Source: JBMYRH01 sp049602155 (GTDB lineage Bacteria > Myxococcota_A > UBA9042 > PHBI01 > JBMYRH01). From it: a stretch of DNA of 64,000 nt. Location of the stretch: assembly GCA_049602155.1 (NCBI GenBank), contig JBMYRH010000008.1:62001-126000 (forward strand). The letters run 5' to 3'. Under the pieces are notes generated by a model, which made no database searches, was not told the DNA's origin, and was given only the letters and a program-made list of their open reading frames with translations. Positions 62,070 through 64,000 of this stretch are shown here, in pieces. A program made the position numbers and the translations under genes. Position 1 is the stretch's first letter, and every line of letters starts with the position of its first letter.

Positions 62070-64000
62070 CTACTCGGAGGGCGCGGACATCCCACCGGGG
62101 TAGCCGTAGCTCACTGCGCTGTTGAAGCCGTAAGCGACGACCCCAAATGTCTCGTCACCATCGACCTCGTGCACACCGGGGGCGAGCTCGACGTAGCCGA
62201 ACTCCCAGTCGCCGCCGCCGATCGATGTGAACTCGCTCTGGGCAACTTGGGTGCCATCGACGTTCACGGTGGTCGTCGTGGTCTTGATGATCGTGATCCA
62301 GTTGGTGGAGTAGTCGTCGGGGACCATGAGGACGTACGCGTCGCGGTAGCGGGCTGCTGGGATCGCCAAAATGAGGCTGGGATCGCCGGTGTTATCATCT
62401 GTGTTGGTCTGGCTGACGAGGTACTGACCAAGCTGGAGCGGGCCTGTGCCGTGCACCTCAAAGCTGATGTCGCTTTCGCCCTCAACCCAGTCGCCTTTAC
62501 TCGCCAGAGTGACGCCGTCGAGCCCCTCGATGGGTGGGATGGTGGTGATCGTGACGTTCGCCTCAGCGGCCTGGATACGCCAAATATCGCGCTCTGAGCC
62601 ACGGGGCTTTGCTTTCACGGCCACGTAGTCTGCGTCCAGGGCTGAGATGGGCAGGAGCTGCTCTTCAAGGTGATCCGCGCAGCAGTGCGTTTCGGCCCCG
62701 GCGCCGGGAGAGGGTTGAGAGTCGGCGACGACAGCCTCTTCGTGGCCGCCAAAGGCAGCGACGGGTTTATTGGCCGAGATGGTAGAGCCCGAGAGGTCGG
62801 CGAGATCGAGGAGCGACGTAGGCTCAGCCTCGACGTTGAGGACGTCGCCACGGTTCAGGGTGACGGTCTGGATATTACCGGCATTCATGGCGAGGAGGCC
62901 CGGACCGGCTTTGGTCGTCGCCGTGACTTTGATGGTCACCTGCGTGTCGTCTTGGGTGGCGACGACCGTGAAGTAGCCCGCCTGATTGGGCATCCCCCCG
63001 AAGACACCGAGGAGCTCAAGCCCGGTCGTCGGCCACGAGAGGACCACGTACTTCTTGCCCAAGAAGGGCTCGGGGATCAGCAGCGATGCGTCATTCGATG
63101 CCTTGTTGTCCCAAGGGTTGAACTGGTGAGCCAGGACCGGCCGGGTCGCCGTCATCAGGATGCCATCCGGGGTGATCCCGCTGTCGGAGACGTTCAGCAC
63201 GGGCATAAGGAAGACGCGAGACTCGCCCGCAGGGACCACGGGATCGGTGACGTCTACAGTCACTCCTGGCGGTGGCTCGAAGCTGACCTCTGCGTCTTCT
63301 TCACCTGGGTTCGAGACGACCAGCGCGTGCGGAAGATCTTCAGGGGTTGGGTTTGAGAAGGCGTCCGGGTAGTTCGGGAGGTCGACCGTCCAAAAAGCAC
63401 ATCCGACGGTGGCGCCAAACTTCGGATCTGGGGCGCAACTGCCCGCACACTTACCGTTGGCGCAGTACTCGCCATCGGGGCAATTGATGGGCTCTCCGAA
63501 GCCCGAGCCGTCCGCAGCGCATTGCTTCTTTGCACCGACGCCTTGGCAGACCCAAGAGTCCGGTTCGCAGATGAGGAGTTTGCATTGGCCCGCGTCACAG
63601 GTCTCAGCATCAGGGCACAGGACCGGGAGGAAGGCGGTGCCGGTGGCGTCGCATGTCATGACCGCGTCAAAGCTGTAGCAGTCTCCGGTCTCGCCGGGGG
63701 TGCAGCCGCCAGCCTCTGGCATGACACACACGCCCTCAAGGCACACGGCGGGGTGGAAGCACTCGCCACACGGGCCCTCTGCCGTGTCACCGGTGGGGGG
63801 CTCTGCGACATCCTCGGGGCTCATCGCGTCAGGGGCGGTGCGTGTCACCGCGTCACTTGCCGTGGTGCCAGCGTCCTCAACGCCTGGGTTGCTCACGCTG
63901 TCGCCAGCGACCGGAGGGACAGCGGCATCTGCCGTGGCGGCATCGAAGGTGGCGCCAGGATCGTCTCCGTGATTGGCAGCATCACTGCACCCTAAAAACG
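62070..64000 (-). CDS. IgGFc-binding-domain lipoprotein (5' end outside the window)
   Basis: The reading frame is open to the right edge, where FLGCSDAANHGDD is visible: a lipobox Cys preceded by a signal peptide that lies mostly outside. An Ala/Asp linker is followed by two or three small Cys modules (CGECFHPAVCLEGVC, CDAETCDAGQCKLLIC) and, from about residue 175, a large IgGFc-binding-type domain (ALVVSNPGEEDAEVSFEPP, PVLAHQFNPWDNKASNDASLLIP, KPVAAFGGHEEA) ending VVAYGFNSAVSYGYPGG. Such proteins are surface lipoproteins of Myxococcota and Planctomycetes; binding of antibody is not implied. Codons upstream of GTG 63896 are in frame, so that GTG is not the start. Confidence 0.88.
   Translation of the reverse strand, partial: FLGCSDAANHGDDPGATFDAATADAAVPPVAGDSVSNPGVEDAGTTASDAVTRTAPDAMSPEDVAEPPTGDTAEGPCGECFHPAVCLEGVCVMPEAGGCTPGETGDCYSFDAVMTCDATGTAFLPVLCPDAETCDAGQCKLLICEPDSWVCQGVGAKKQCAADGSGFGEPINCPDGEYCANGKCAGSCAPDPKFGATVGCAFWTVDLPNYPDAFSNPTPEDLPHALVVSNPGEEDAEVSFEPPPGVTVDVTDPVVPAGESRVFLMPVLNVSDSGITPDGILMTATRPVLAHQFNPWDNKASNDASLLIPEPFLGKKYVVLSWPTTGLELLGVFGGMPNQAGYFTVVATQDDTQVTIKVTATTKAGPGLLAMNAGNIQTVTLNRGDVLNVEAEPTSLLDLADLSGSTISANKPVAAFGGHEEAVVADSQPSPGAGAETHCCADHLEEQLLPISALDADYVAVKAKPRGSERDIWRIQAAEANVTITTIPPIEGLDGVTLASKGDWVEGESDISFEVHGTGPLQLGQYLVSQTNTDDNTGDPSLILAIPAARYRDAYVLMVPDDYSTNWITIIKTTTTTVNVDGTQVAQSEFTSIGGGDWEFGYVELAPGVHEVDGDETFGVVAYGFNSAVSYGYPGGMSAPSE

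Overview
GC-rich, gene-dense DNA from a Gram-negative bacterium with an outer membrane. Exported lipoproteins with Asp/Gly/Thr-rich or Cys-rich tails, an IgGFc-binding-type lipoprotein, a Ser/Thr kinase fused to a sigma54 activator, PEGA and LysM proteins, and a mix of HAMP-GGDEF and FHA-GGDEF cyclases all point to a deltaproteobacterial lineage in the broad sense (Myxococcota/Bradymonadota-like). That placement is inference from gene style; there is no rRNA in the window. A 97-N scaffold gap (531-627) shows this is a draft or metagenome assembly. No tRNA, rRNA, insertion sequence, prophage or CRISPR array was recognised.

Layout. 1-10 kb: end of an ECF-like sigma factor with its anti-sigma protein, queE, then exported proteins (beta-rich envelope protein, Asp-rich lipoprotein, parvulin-like protein, J-domain/TPR protein, IPT-domain metalloprotease, DUF192 lipoprotein). 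9.4-16.2 kb: formyl-THF cyclo-ligase/zapA, tyrS, pcm, a VOC protein, and an A-type Fe-S carrier followed by two tandem HD hydrolases. 16.2-21.9 kb: a PhnD-like binding lipoprotein translationally coupled to a HAMP-GGDEF cyclase, an orphan AbiEii-type nucleotidyltransferase, a glycosyltransferase, an outer-membrane barrel and a lytic transglycosylase. 22-33.8 kb: nadB, a P460-like cytochrome lipoprotein, orn, dnaE, an RlmK-like methyltransferase, an MFS transporter, hemF, a PEGA protein and tolB.

33.79-35.13 kb has no credible protein gene. It is packed with potential hairpins capped by GNRA or UUCG loops readable only on the + strand, and it ends in an 18-bp perfect intrinsic terminator. I read it as a large (about 1.1 kb) structured non-coding RNA of a class I cannot name; it is the strongest candidate here for an undescribed element. 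Directly downstream on the same strand come a DDAH-fold hydrolase, a GCS2-ligase/CBS fusion and a zinc aspartoacylase/AstE-type deacylase; the last two are translationally coupled.

38.9-45.7 kb: yjbQ with a polyprenyl-type glycosyltransferase, a 941-residue PTPS-related membrane protein, a coupled DUF692 (MNIO-like) enzyme with a partner protein but no visible precursor peptide, and aat. 45.8-64 kb: an FHA-GGDEF cyclase, a FadL-like porin, a lipoprotein with a 27-bp tandem repeat, a COG0523 GTPase lacking the usual CxCC motif, nadA, an SDR, a Cys-rich lipoprotein with internal duplications, an S9 peptidase, a LysM-MepA endopeptidase, the 1630-residue kinase/sigma54 activator, and an IgGFc-binding-type lipoprotein that runs off the right edge.

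Start codons were re-chosen for many genes from ribosome-binding sites, signal peptides and family alignment; uncertain ones are flagged.
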